Part shown: piece after piece, positions 43,581 to 53,096 of the stretch
Layout of the letters: every line of letters begins with the position of its first letter
Numbering within the stretch: the first letter of the stretch is position 1
DNA from: Diatrype stigma
Taxonomy: Eukaryota; Ascomycota; Sordariomycetes; Xylariales; Diatrypaceae
Assembly (NCBI GenBank): GCA_022225965.2
Contig: JAKJXP020000135.1
Coordinates: 1 to 64,000, forward strand
Direction: 5' to 3'
Length of the DNA: 64,000 nucleotides
Translations under genes and position numbers: made by a program
Notes under the pieces: model-generated
Told to the model about the DNA's origin: nothing
What the model saw: only the letters and a program-made list of their open reading frames with translations
Database searches by the model: none

Positions 43581-45347
43581 TTAATAGATCGGCCTATCGA
43601 AAGCATCAAACGTGTACATCCAGCTGTCAATCGACGCCTGGTCGTACTCGCAGACCATCGCCGCGCCGTCGTCGCGCCATACCGGGCGAAGTGGCCACGC
43701 GCAAAGCTGCTGGCTGTCGCCTGCGTGCTCCCCCTGGAGGACAGTGGAGTTGAGCGTGTCGGGCGCGACGCCGTTCTCGACCCAATCGATCATCACGGCG
43801 AGGTTCGTGTTCGGCCACGGGCCGTTCGCCTGGGCGCTGTTCGGACCGCAGTGCTCGGCGCCGGGGACGAGGTAGAGCCGGTAGAAGTCGCTGAGGCTAG
43901 CGACGCTCTCGTTGAACGACTGGTCCGGGTACATGACGCCCCGCACGGACTCGTAGTAGTGGACGGACGAGCCCGCCGCGATACTGCTGTCCTGCTCGCC
44001 GTGGAAATGGAGGATCTTGCCCCCCGCCTCTCGGATCCCCGAGAGGTCGGGGTTCGTGGTCTGCAGGGTGTCTTCGTAGAGGTCGATGGCCTGGTTCATC
44101 CAGTCGACGAGGGTGTCGTAGGTGATACCGTCGAGGCTCGAGAGGTTCTCCTCGTCCTTGAACTGCAGAAATTTGGTGACAAACTCGCCGCCGATCGAGG
44201 GGATGCTCAACGCCCAGGTGCCGGTCGCGTTGTCGTACGTGGTCCGGGCATCGGCGAAGCTAGCGCCGGGCTGAGGCGAGAGATAGGCCTGGCGGCCCTG
44301 CGAGTCGTGAAGCCCGTCGAGGATGGTCTGCGCTAGAGCGGCAGCTTCTGCCGTGACGGTGCCGTTCTGCTCCGGCTGAGGACTTCCGCCACCGGGAAAT
44401 TGCCTCTTGACCTTGCTCTTGCTGGCGCCGGAGGGCGGACCCGATCCACCCGAGGCTTCGCAATAGTACGACAGACCGATGGTCGAGTTCACGTCAAACT
44501 TGAGCTTGCAAAGGTCGCTGCGAGAGATCACGCCATCGGTCTTGCCATCGAGCGGGTCGCAGAAGGCAATTGTCTCGTTGATGATCTTCTCTAGCTCGCA
44601 TGGAGGTGCCGAATAGCCAAGCGTTTGCTGCATCACAGCTTCGCTCAGGTGGCCAACTTGCAAGTGCGAGTAGCGGAAGGCGGGCGCACCGGCAATGATC
44701 CCATCGTAGTCCTGGCCGAACCGCTGCGCTTGGCTCCAGCCTTCCCGGCCGCCTTCCGAGCAGCCCTGATAGTAGGTGTAGATCTTGTTGTCAGTGCTGT
44801 AGAAACTCCCCGATAAGCTTTTACCGATCAACGTCATTTCGTGTATGGCCTGGTAGCCCTGCATGTGGATAGCATGCCAGTTGATGCTGCCATTCGCAAG
44901 CAACACCACATTGTCCAGGGAGGAGCTGAAGCCTCCGTAGCCGCCATCCGTGGTGCCACTGGCAGCGCCATAGATGACTCCACCGGGAAGCGATCGGGAC
45001 CCGGAGGATATCGCATAGCCGCCGCCTCCGGTAGCCAGGAACCTGTTTTGGTACGCTGCTGGGTCCGGAAGCCAGTATTGGACGATGACATTGTCGCCCC
45101 AGCCGTCATGGCTGTACGTGAATGTCACGTTGCAATAGCTAATTGCAGCACTTGGGTAATCGCTACTGCTGTACGTTTGATTGTACGCGACACTAGCAGT
45201 GACCGTATCCGGGTGGAATGTCAACCCCGGAAAAGTACCGTTAGCTGGGATGGAGCTCTGCACATGAGACGTGGTGCAAACGTCACTCAGCGAAGCAGCA
45301 GCAGAAACGCTGGCTGCTGCCAACGAGAACCAAGTCTGGCGGACCAT
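43581..45347 (-). CDS. Secreted tannase / feruloyl esterase family protein
   Basis: An intronless 588-residue protein. MVRQTWFSLAAASVSAAASL is a signal peptide. The CS-D-HC catalytic arrangement of fungal tannases is visible: Cys196-Ser197 in QGCSEGGREGW, Asp453 in HFHGEQDSS and His499-Cys500 in GAEHCGPN; the two cysteines are expected to form a disulfide next to the triad. A dibasic site, KVKR ending at about residue 315, lies in a Ser/Gly/Pro linker, as in tannases that are cut by Kex2 into two chains. Many NxS/T sites are present. The enzyme hydrolyses ester bonds in gallotannins or feruloylated plant polymers. A frame extends upstream to another ATG at 45470, but the TATA box at about 45453-45459 and the signal peptide favour 45347. 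Confidence 0.9.
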   Translation of the reverse strand: MVRQTWFSLAAASVSAAASLSDVCTTSHVQSSIPANGTFPGLTFHPDTVTASVAYNQTYSSSDYPSAAISYCNVTFTYSHDGWGDNVIVQYWLPDPAAYQNRFLATGGGGYAISSGSRSLPGGVIYGAASGTTDGGYGGFSSSLDNVVLLANGSINWHAIHMQGYQAIHEMTLIGKSLSGSFYSTDNKIYTYYQGCSEGGREGWSQAQRFGQDYDGIIAGAPAFRYSHLQVGHLSEAVMQQTLGYSAPPCELEKIINETIAFCDPLDGKTDGVISRSDLCKLKFDVNSTIGLSYYCEASGGSGPPSGASKSKVKRQFPGGGSPQPEQNGTVTAEAAALAQTILDGLHDSQGRQAYLSPQPGASFADARTTYDNATGTWALSIPSIGGEFVTKFLQFKDEENLSSLDGITYDTLVDWMNQAIDLYEDTLQTTNPDLSGIREAGGKILHFHGEQDSSIAAGSSVHYYESVRGVMYPDQSFNESVASLSDFYRLYLVPGAEHCGPNSAQANGPWPNTNLAVMIDWVENGVAPDTLNSTVLQGEHAGDSQQLCAWPLRPVWRDDGAAMVCEYDQASIDSWMYTFDAFDRPIY

Positions 45348-45452
45348 GCTGAACAGGGGATTGATACGCACGGCTAGAAGCGAAAACCCAGAAGAACGGA
45401 GCTGGGCATGAACTCGGATGGTGACGACGAGTATCCGGAGGGGGCATGCTTC

Positions 45453-45459
45453 ATTTATA
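45453..45459 (-). promoter_or_regulatory. TATA box (TATAAAT) of the tannase gene
   Basis: TATAAAT on the minus strand, 106 bases upstream of the ATG at 45347. It places transcription start downstream of the other possible ATG (45470), which supports the signal-peptide start. Confidence 0.5.
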
Positions 45460-46097
45460 TGAGAGGGCATTACGAGTCCTCGGCGACCCCCTTATGCGAT
45501 GCGTCTACCTCGGACCATGTTGCCGTTACATCGGGCCAGACCCAGCCCGGGGTATAACTCGTAGAAATATTGTCCCGATCTGTTATTCCCCGGGCATCAG
45601 GGGTCGAACATAGTAACGTGGGGCCGAAACAACGTATTCCACCACTTCTTTGAACCCATTAGTGCATAGATGCAGTGTTTTCCCTCCAATCTAAGATCAG
45701 CCCCAATCAGCAAGTATAACTTAGATGTTCGTGATGATGAGATGGACTTTGACGGGTGAATGTGAATGACTACTACATAGTATGTCCTAGATCAAGTACG
45801 TAATCCTGGTAGACCCCTGTGTTCTTTTCTTAGACGTTACTACTTCCTATTTGGTCGTCAGTCATGCGGGACTTGTCCTTGCAAGTTAAGGATGCAATAC
45901 TATGTATCTTCCACTAGATTCCATGATTCGAGCTAAAACTCCACGATCTTTAATCTTTACCTGGGTGTACAGTAGGATTGTAACTTGGATGATGATCATC
46001 TGTTTCCTGTGATTCATAGCGTTGCAATATTATGGCTTATATTCCGTAAGGACAACAGCTTGTCATAACTATTGCATCTACACAGAGGCTCCCATGA
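45460..46097. other. Upstream region of the tannase gene
   Basis: Non-coding, moderately AT-rich. No element beyond the TATA box could be recognised. Confidence 0.35.
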
Positions 46098-47297
46098 ATG
46101 TATCTCGTCTCAGAGCAAGAAAGATATTTCAGAGCAGACTATAGTGATAGGTTTGCCATGATGGAACATCGATCCAGCGTCATCTGCAAGCAAATAGAGG
46201 GCACAGATGCTCTCTTCTCCTTCCCTGAACTAGATTATAGCTATATGCACATCGAGCCAGATCCCGGCATCCTTAGGACTACCCTGGGTAAGACTATGGG
46301 GTGTTTCTCTCTTTAATTCCAGAGGTGTATCCTAACGAACCGGTATGCAGTTACGTAATTGGGGACGAAGCATGATTCCACGAAGACCTTCTTCTTTATA
46401 GAGGGAAGCTCATATGGCTTGAAAGCCTTAGGCTACACTTATTAGTGATTATACTCGGCCATATAGAACTGCTGTGTAGCCGAGAGATAATTTCTGAACT
46501 GTGGCCATGCTAGAAGTCATTCTGCGCTCTTTCGCATTGTATTGGGACTGGCCGGGCCCTCATCTCGTAGCTGAGTACAAGCTAGTTGCACCCGAAGACT
46601 TCTGGTGGCGCCGGCAAGGTGGTAAACTGCAGCACGACTATGAACAAGTCATAAGGTCTCTAGATGTATTGCTTATGCTGCTCATACATGTAACATACCC
46701 ATATCCATGTGAACATATTCCCACCGCTTCCCCCCCCTTTCCTTCCTTCTGTATTCTGCAAATATAATGCATCTGTTCTCAAGAATGGCTGAAGGTCTTT
46801 GAACATTTTTGGCTATGTATAAAATATTGAGCTGGGAGGCAACGGGTGGTATACATGTGTTTCTGTGTTGATAAGGCTGAATCATCCAATCTAGTTCACG
46901 TATTTGGATACCCTTCGATTTTCAAAGAACGTTAAGAGAATATGACAGCCTACCTCGTTACACATTGTATAGAAACTCAAACGAGGTTCATTGTTCTTCG
47001 AAGTCTATTGCTCGTTGGGAATTGGTTGACGCCGTTGAGAGTTCTAAAAATCAAGAGGCAATGTTGGACGTTGCTCAAGCTTTGACGAGTTGTATCTGGG
47101 AAGGTGGGCTGGCATTCACCTTGAATGAAAAACGTATGGCATCTTGTTCTGTCCCGGCCCGCGTTCCTTCAAAAGACACACTGCGTAATAATGATTATAG
47201 CAGTACTTGGGACTTTAGATATATTGTTGAGAAGGAGCAAATAATCGTCTTGTACGCTGTACTATATATAGATGACGTCTTATTGAAGTTGAAGTAA
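46098..47297 (+). pseudogene. Possible relics of one or more decayed genes
   Basis: Three open stretches on the plus strand read like protein but are not joined: 46098-46316 (YFRADYSDRFAMMEHRSSVI; a GTAAGA...TTCCAG intron at about 46287-46323 would continue it as EVYPNEPVCSYVIG before a stop), 46501-46767 (VILRSFALYWDWPGPHLVAE) and 46965-47297 (ARWELVDAVESSKNQEAML). None has a recognised domain. The reading frame changes between them and the DNA is AT-richer than the genes nearby, which suggests a decayed gene. A single functional gene with several introns is not excluded. Confidence 0.22.
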
Positions 47298-50200
47298 CTA
47301 AAGTGACTGGAGTATCTTGGAGTATCTGCTTGATGGCTATCTGGATAAACCTAGCGGCATCATGAAGTTTGTTATACCGACACTGAACATGACGGATTAA
47401 TACCTTAGTCTCGGTTTGACTAGGATCTGAGTGATGACTTTACCATCTCTTGTACCCAAGCGTATTTGACACCACGTATAAGTAAACCATGATGATACTT
47501 TGCTTACCAAAGAAATTCCTCCCCTCATTTTCCGTCCCGGTTGGAGTCAACACGAGATATGTTAAGACTTACAATGCGGAGACCGGGACCTGCAAAGCCA
47601 CCCGCAGATTTCGGGATTGGCATGCGGGTGAGAAGCCGAGCACGGGTCTGGATGTCCCCCTATATCTGAAACGCTTCCGAAACCACGTCGATTCTGCCGA
47701 AAACGGGTCACCGCCCACTGCCCCTCTTCAAGTCCTATGCAAGTCAAGTAAAAAGACCCGCTTGCATGTGTGTTCGAAGATTCAACCCGAAGTTGAAGGG
47801 AGCACGGGAATGGTGTTGGCGGGCACAGCGTCATCCTCAGCTGATTTGGCCAACGTACACAATAAGGCAACTAAAGATCCCGCGCCAGGTTGGCTAGGCG
47901 CGATGTCTTAATATAACCGTAAGGTCTTTGATCTGTTAGTTGTGCTGCTGCGGCCCGCATCTGTGGAAAACAAGCAAAAGAAAGAAGAAAGGTCTCAAAC
48001 GAATCCAAGGGTGCGAGACAAGGATTGCGCCTATCTACGTAACCGCCGGCCCAAATCCCAAAGGACAGACCGAATGAAAGGCAGACGCATCGCCATCGAG
48101 TTTGGCCAGCATGCGAAGTCCTATGCCGAATATATATGACTTTGACGGGCATATCCTGAGCCACTCGCACTGTCCAAGATTCTAAAGATAGAATGCCTCC
48201 CACCACCACGCTGCTACTGGCATGCATCATCTTGATATACCAGAATGTGTATTTTCGAAACGGGCACGTACATTCGTCGGATAGAAGTGATAGTGGGGCG
48301 TGTACGAGACAGGAAAGTTGAAACGAGCCTCAGATAGCAATAAATTATAATGGATGTTGGCTATCCGCCAAGACGGGCCTCCAGCTTGGTACATTCGCCA
48401 GAACCAGTACCAACCAAGACGACACATTAATAAGAAAGAAATGAGTCTTTGAAACCCCAGGCAGCCGATTGATGGCTCGTGCAGAGTTTGCAGATGCGAT
48501 CAGCATAGCAAGGACCAAAGCTTAATTCGGGAGTGGTCGAATGATTCATGGTTCATCAGCATCATGAGGTCCGTAATTTGCCGCCATCCGCTTGAGAGCC
48601 GAGATCGATCTGGCTTAGACTAATTAGCAAATAAATGTTCAGCCTTCAGACTTCAAACAGCGCCCATGCCTCGACCAATCGGCCGAGGATACGTTAATGC
48701 CCCATTCCATACCTCGATGTAACTAAGTAGTTAACTATATGTTCGTCAGATAGCACACGGCCAAAAACACGATATGTACAGCAAACAGCTTCCTGATTAG
48801 CAACCCCCCTGGACGGTATGTACAATACCTACAGCCCACTCCGGTGGGTGGCCGGTGGGTGGCTGATAGGGTTGCCCGATACTCCGGTTGACCCGTCCCG
48901 GACCCCAAACCAAATGAACGTATCCGTCTGTTATACTACTAAGATCTGAATTCCCGTTCGCCGGGTAGCTGCCAGACACTCCAGATCTTTTTGCATGAGG
49001 CCCTGGAAGGGCGAATGAGACAAACGTCCCTTTACCTCCCCAGTCACACCGCTCTTCAGTGCCAGAACCCTATACTGGGTGGCTGGCAAGGGAGGGAGTC
49101 TAGGTGGTCAATCTCCCTCACCAGAGTTGCCATCTCCTATTGTGGCAAATATGAGTTGATCCTGATTATCCCGATACCCTTTATTCGGTCGCCGTTTGTG
49201 AATGAAGTACCCTCCCGTGCCTGTCATTCGTTGCTGGCCGCTTGTGAACGGGCGACAGATTGATGAGGGCGGGAGGGATTTTCTCTACGATGCTACGTGG
49301 AGGTTATATGTAGGCGAAATATAAGGCAATCGAGCTGCTGTGATTAGCCATGACCGCCGGTGGTGAGCGTCTCTCCTGCCGTCAAGAAATATATCTGCGG
49401 CTAGGACCGTTCAAACGGCGTCGAATCCCGTGCTTCTGGGTGGCTAGCTGGAGAGATTATGGAGGCGTTCCTGCAGAAGCGAGCCGCCCAGAAACTTCCT
49501 AGCGCGGCGAGTTATTGATCCTGAATGCGGGAGCCCCAGATCAATCTAGGCACTATGTAATCAAGAATTCATTGGCCAAGGCCTGATAGCAGCTATCCAG
49601 GTGCAGGACTAGCCGCGTGTCCGTCTGTATTGTGCCGTTTCAAAGTGTAAAAGTCGGTGCAGCGTGGTGACTTCCGTCTATTTTGACCTACGTTTGTACG
49701 TATTTGGTGGCAATATATCATATGAGACTACCATATACGGTCGACCGTGATTTGTCGACCATGGTTTGTCGTGAACGTCTCGTGAAGGACAGGGAGGCCC
49801 GTTGATGGGGGTCATGGGGCGTAGGTAATACGCATGTACATACATACCTGGTATCTACTAGTTTGACTATATGCATATAGACTATATGTACATAGGTAGG
49901 TCAGTGGTTGGTATGTATGTATTTCGGTCCCTGTATTTCCTTGCCGTCACGGTCAGACATGCACGTGGGTAAGTACATACGGGTATGAACGGGGAGCAGG
50001 AAGCTTGGTTTCTAAAATGATCTGGGACCAGCTTATTGTGGCCGCTGCATTGCTGGAATGCCCCGGAATACAATACATATGTAGTACAGGTACAGACAGG
50101 GATCCTAGTTGATTTGATTAAGGCTCCTGGGTAGCCCTTCTAGGTCTCATGAAAGTCATGAAGATCCGTAACCGACCTTCACTTTTGGACCATTGAGACA

Positions 50201-51178
50201 AATGCACTCGCTCACTCACCTTCCAGATTTCTCAGTTTTTTACCTAGGTATGTAGTTATTTATGAGTGGATTGACACTGACAGAATTGGAGCCTTGAATA
50301 CTCTTGCTGAACCTTGGAAGTACGGTGAAGTTATTGACGCCTCATGCTTGTTTTTTCGAACATGCCTACTCTACCCCTACCTGCCCTACCTACCAACCCA
50401 GCCTTGATACCTATTTCGGACGTGAATGTGAGTAAAAACACCTTATGATGAGGTAGGTAGGTATATTGGGAGGCTGGCTTGGCCGCTTGGCTACATGAGT
50501 ATGCACATGCTAACTTTGAGACTGCAGGTGGTCTGTCCCTGTCCACAATCGGCAATGCAAGATGCTGGGGGAGATGCAGCAGTGGTCATCCTGCCTGCCT
50601 ATCATCTCTAGCAGGTAGTTACAACTGATCCTGCCATCTTGGATTTTCCAACTCTGGGATCCTCCAAGGTTGGACAAGGTTGGATTCTTGAGTTCAGGGT
50701 TCTTTGCTAGGTAAGTACTTACCCATGCAGCCATGGCAGCCCATACTATCGTAGAGACCCACCACCGAGCTAGGATCGTATAGATACCCCTTTTTGAACT
50801 ACCCACTTCTGCCACTTTAGGGACTCTCAAGTGGGTACACTACTGAGGTTTAATTTTTTGCCCCAAGTGCATCCGACTCGCCGCCGGCCGGCAAAGACTA
50901 ATGTTTGATTCCCAATGTTGCGGTCATTGGCGTCAACTGGCCGTGATTGGCGTAATAAACTTTGCGGGTTAACCGGATGGGCAAGAGGTCCGCATCTATT
51001 TTATTTTTACCCAAAAGAAAGAAAGATGAGCCAGGCAAGCCAGGCAAGCCCGGACTACCAGGGCTGGCAGGCGTACCTGACATGGAGCGTGACCCATACA
51101 ATCCCCATACAACCCCCCCATACATCAGCACTTGAGGTCGTTCGTTAATGGAATAGTCTGATAGTCCATACCTAAGTT
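47298..51178. other. Gene-poor region
   Basis: 3.9 kb without a supported gene. A 140-codon plus-strand frame at 47489-47911 and an overlapping minus-strand frame show no domain. Features seen are GGTGGGTGGCCGGTGGGTGG (48843-48862), GTATGTATGT and TACATACATACC words near 49835-49920, and GGCAAGCCAGGCAAGCC near 51035-51051. It ends at the hAT-like element. Confidence 0.4.
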
Positions 51179-51997
51179 CAGGGTATTCAAATACTGATAC
51201 TAATATTGACTGATGTGGGTATCAGTATCAGTATCAGTAATATTACAGTAATACTGATACTGACAAAATTAACTTTTTAATTACGTAACGCAATATATTA
51301 AAACCATATGCATTCGATAGCGTTTTTTTTACTGATTCTTATACTGAAATAATATTTTAATCTTATTAACGATATGTATTTTATAATAAATTTTAAAGTT
51401 TTAATAAATTTAAAAATAATATAATATTATAATAACATATATAAATATTATATAAATAATATATTATTCGAATTATGAATTTTTATAAATTTTTATAACA
51501 TAATAAATATAATAATAAAATTTACATATACGTTATTATTAAAAGTATTTTTATAAGTATAAATTTAATTCTTATAATTTAAATAATTAATATTATATAA
51601 AACGTTTTATTTTAATAAATTTAATAAATTTAACGTATTATTATAAACGTTAAAATAAAGCAAAATATATATGTTATATATAAAACCGTATATACGATGT
51701 ATTTGCGTTGCTTATTTATTAGCGCCGTTTTCTTATCTCTTATCTTATCTCTTATCTTTCTAGAATTATATATCAAAATATCACTATAACTTTATATATA
51801 AAATAAATATAAAAAAACGAATAACATCATTCGAATCCTTATTTTTTAAGGATTAAAATAATATAAAATTTATATTTATAACGTAAAGTTTATTTATATC
51901 AGTATACTGTAATATACTGATACTAATACTGATACTGACTGAAGTGGGTATCAGTATCAGTTAGTATCAGTTACTGACGTATTTTTTGAATACCCTG
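51179..51997. mobile_element. Non-autonomous hAT-like DNA transposon (MITE-like), 819 bp
   Basis: Perfect 13-bp terminal inverted repeats (CAGGGTATTCAAA at the left; its reverse complement ends at 51997). The CAGGG start and the 8-bp target duplication are hAT hallmarks. Just inside each end lie many copies of ACTGATAC/GTATCAGT, arranged as stem-loops around a shared GACTGAWGTGGGTATCAG core (about 51216 and 51937), like hAT subterminal repeats. The interior (about 51265-51890) is extremely AT-rich and has no open frame of useful length, so the copy cannot encode a transposase. Confidence 0.8.
51265..51890. other. Extreme AT-rich interior of the element, RIP-like
   Basis: Almost all bases are A or T. 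Many remaining cytosines stand before G (ACGTT, AACG, ACGAT). Depletion of CpA with CpG partly spared resembles repeat-induced point mutation of fungi. An inherently AT-rich element is the alternative. Confidence 0.55.
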
Positions 51998-52005
51998 CCT
52001 AAATT

Positions 52006-53096
52006 ATTGTCTACTACAACGGCACATGCAGAGTGCCACTTTAGGGTATGCACATAATCGCCCACTTCTCTCCTTGGCCACCCTGCAACCTCTCTCCAAA
52101 GTAGCAAAAGTAGCACGCTAGTTATCGAGATCCCCGGTCTTAATAGCCGGGCTCTATGTTCGGATTAAGAAGATGGCTTCGTCCCGATCAATAGTAAAGA
52201 AATCAACAGCCAGGAAGACACAAATGCCAAGCTGACCAGCTCTTTCCCTTCTCCGTCCACTTTTGAATTTTCAATTTTCTTGAATTCACAATGAAAGTAA
52301 AAGTAAACATCTGAAAGCCAGAAGTAAGCATCAAGTACTCATATTTGTATTGTAACGGTGCAGAGACGTTCTGCTTCTGCTTCCCGTGTTTGCTGCCATC
52401 ACCTATGGATGCATTTTGATTGATGGTGTTCAGCGTTCAGCGTTCAGCGTTCATTGCTCATCCACTTGCGTGTGTACGTACTGTAGCATTTGCTGGCGCG
52501 GAGATTCGACGGTTCGACTGGATGTTTCGTACCTCTTTCGTACATACATAACCTACCTCCCTACATACCTAAACACAGGCTGACAGTGACAGGCAATTAC
52601 ATACATAGTAGCAGGAACTTAAAGGAAAAGGAAGAGCCCCAAAGGATCTGTCACTCTGTCACGGTCATACCTGCTGCAACAACCCCCCGACTGCCCCAAC
52701 TATCCCCTAGCCCCTTACTAGCGCTATCTGGGCGACTGGCTTCTCTGCGACCGGATTCGACGGCTGGAAGATAACCTGCTAGAAACCTGCTAGAAACCTG
52801 TACCGGCCTTACCTGCTTCACCTGCAATATCCTGCATTGCCTAGATGCGACGTTAATCAGGGCCGTCCAGGTATCTCGAAACCGCAGAGTGCCAGCCGAA
52901 GGCGTCGTCCGTGTTCGGTGCTTTGGGCGACGGAACCATTCAACGTTGTACCTGAGCTCTGACCCCCAGAACCCTCGGCGGCCCATCGTAGCCAATCGGT
53001 TACTGTCCCCCCCTTCGACACCTTTGGACGCCCGTCTGGTTAGTCGTGCCGCACGACTCCCACTCCCACTCGCACAAAGTGCACGTACAGTGGACC
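52006..53096. promoter_or_regulatory. Upstream region of the RhoGAP gene
   Basis: Contains GTTCAGC repeated three times (about 52428-52448), ACATACATAACCTACCTCCCTACATACC near 52542-52569 and duplicated CTGCTAGAAAC words near 52778-52798. The last 250 bases are GC-richer. No separate gene is supported. Confidence 0.35.

Larger units (their letters stand above)
51171..52005. repeat. 8-bp target-site duplication pair flanking the hAT-like element
   Basis: CCTAAGTT at 51171-51178 and CCTAAATT at 51998-52005 flank the element directly. They match at seven of eight positions. The single difference is G to A, as expected from a C:G to T:A change. Confidence 0.7.

Noticed and set aside
43542..44336. 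264-codon plus-strand frame opposite the tannase
   Set aside because: Antisense shadow in GC-rich coding DNA.
45348..45470. Upstream in-frame ATG for the tannase (45470)
   Set aside because: It lies upstream of the TATA box and would bury the signal peptide about 41 residues inside the protein.
47242..47297. Reverse-transcriptase-like YIDD motif (LYAVLYIDDVLLKLK)
   Set aside because: A four-residue match without other RT motifs, integrase, protease or long terminal repeats is not enough to call a retrotransposon.
47489..47911. 140-codon plus-strand frame
   Set aside because: No domain, no splice context, and an equally open frame on the other strand. It is treated as chance.
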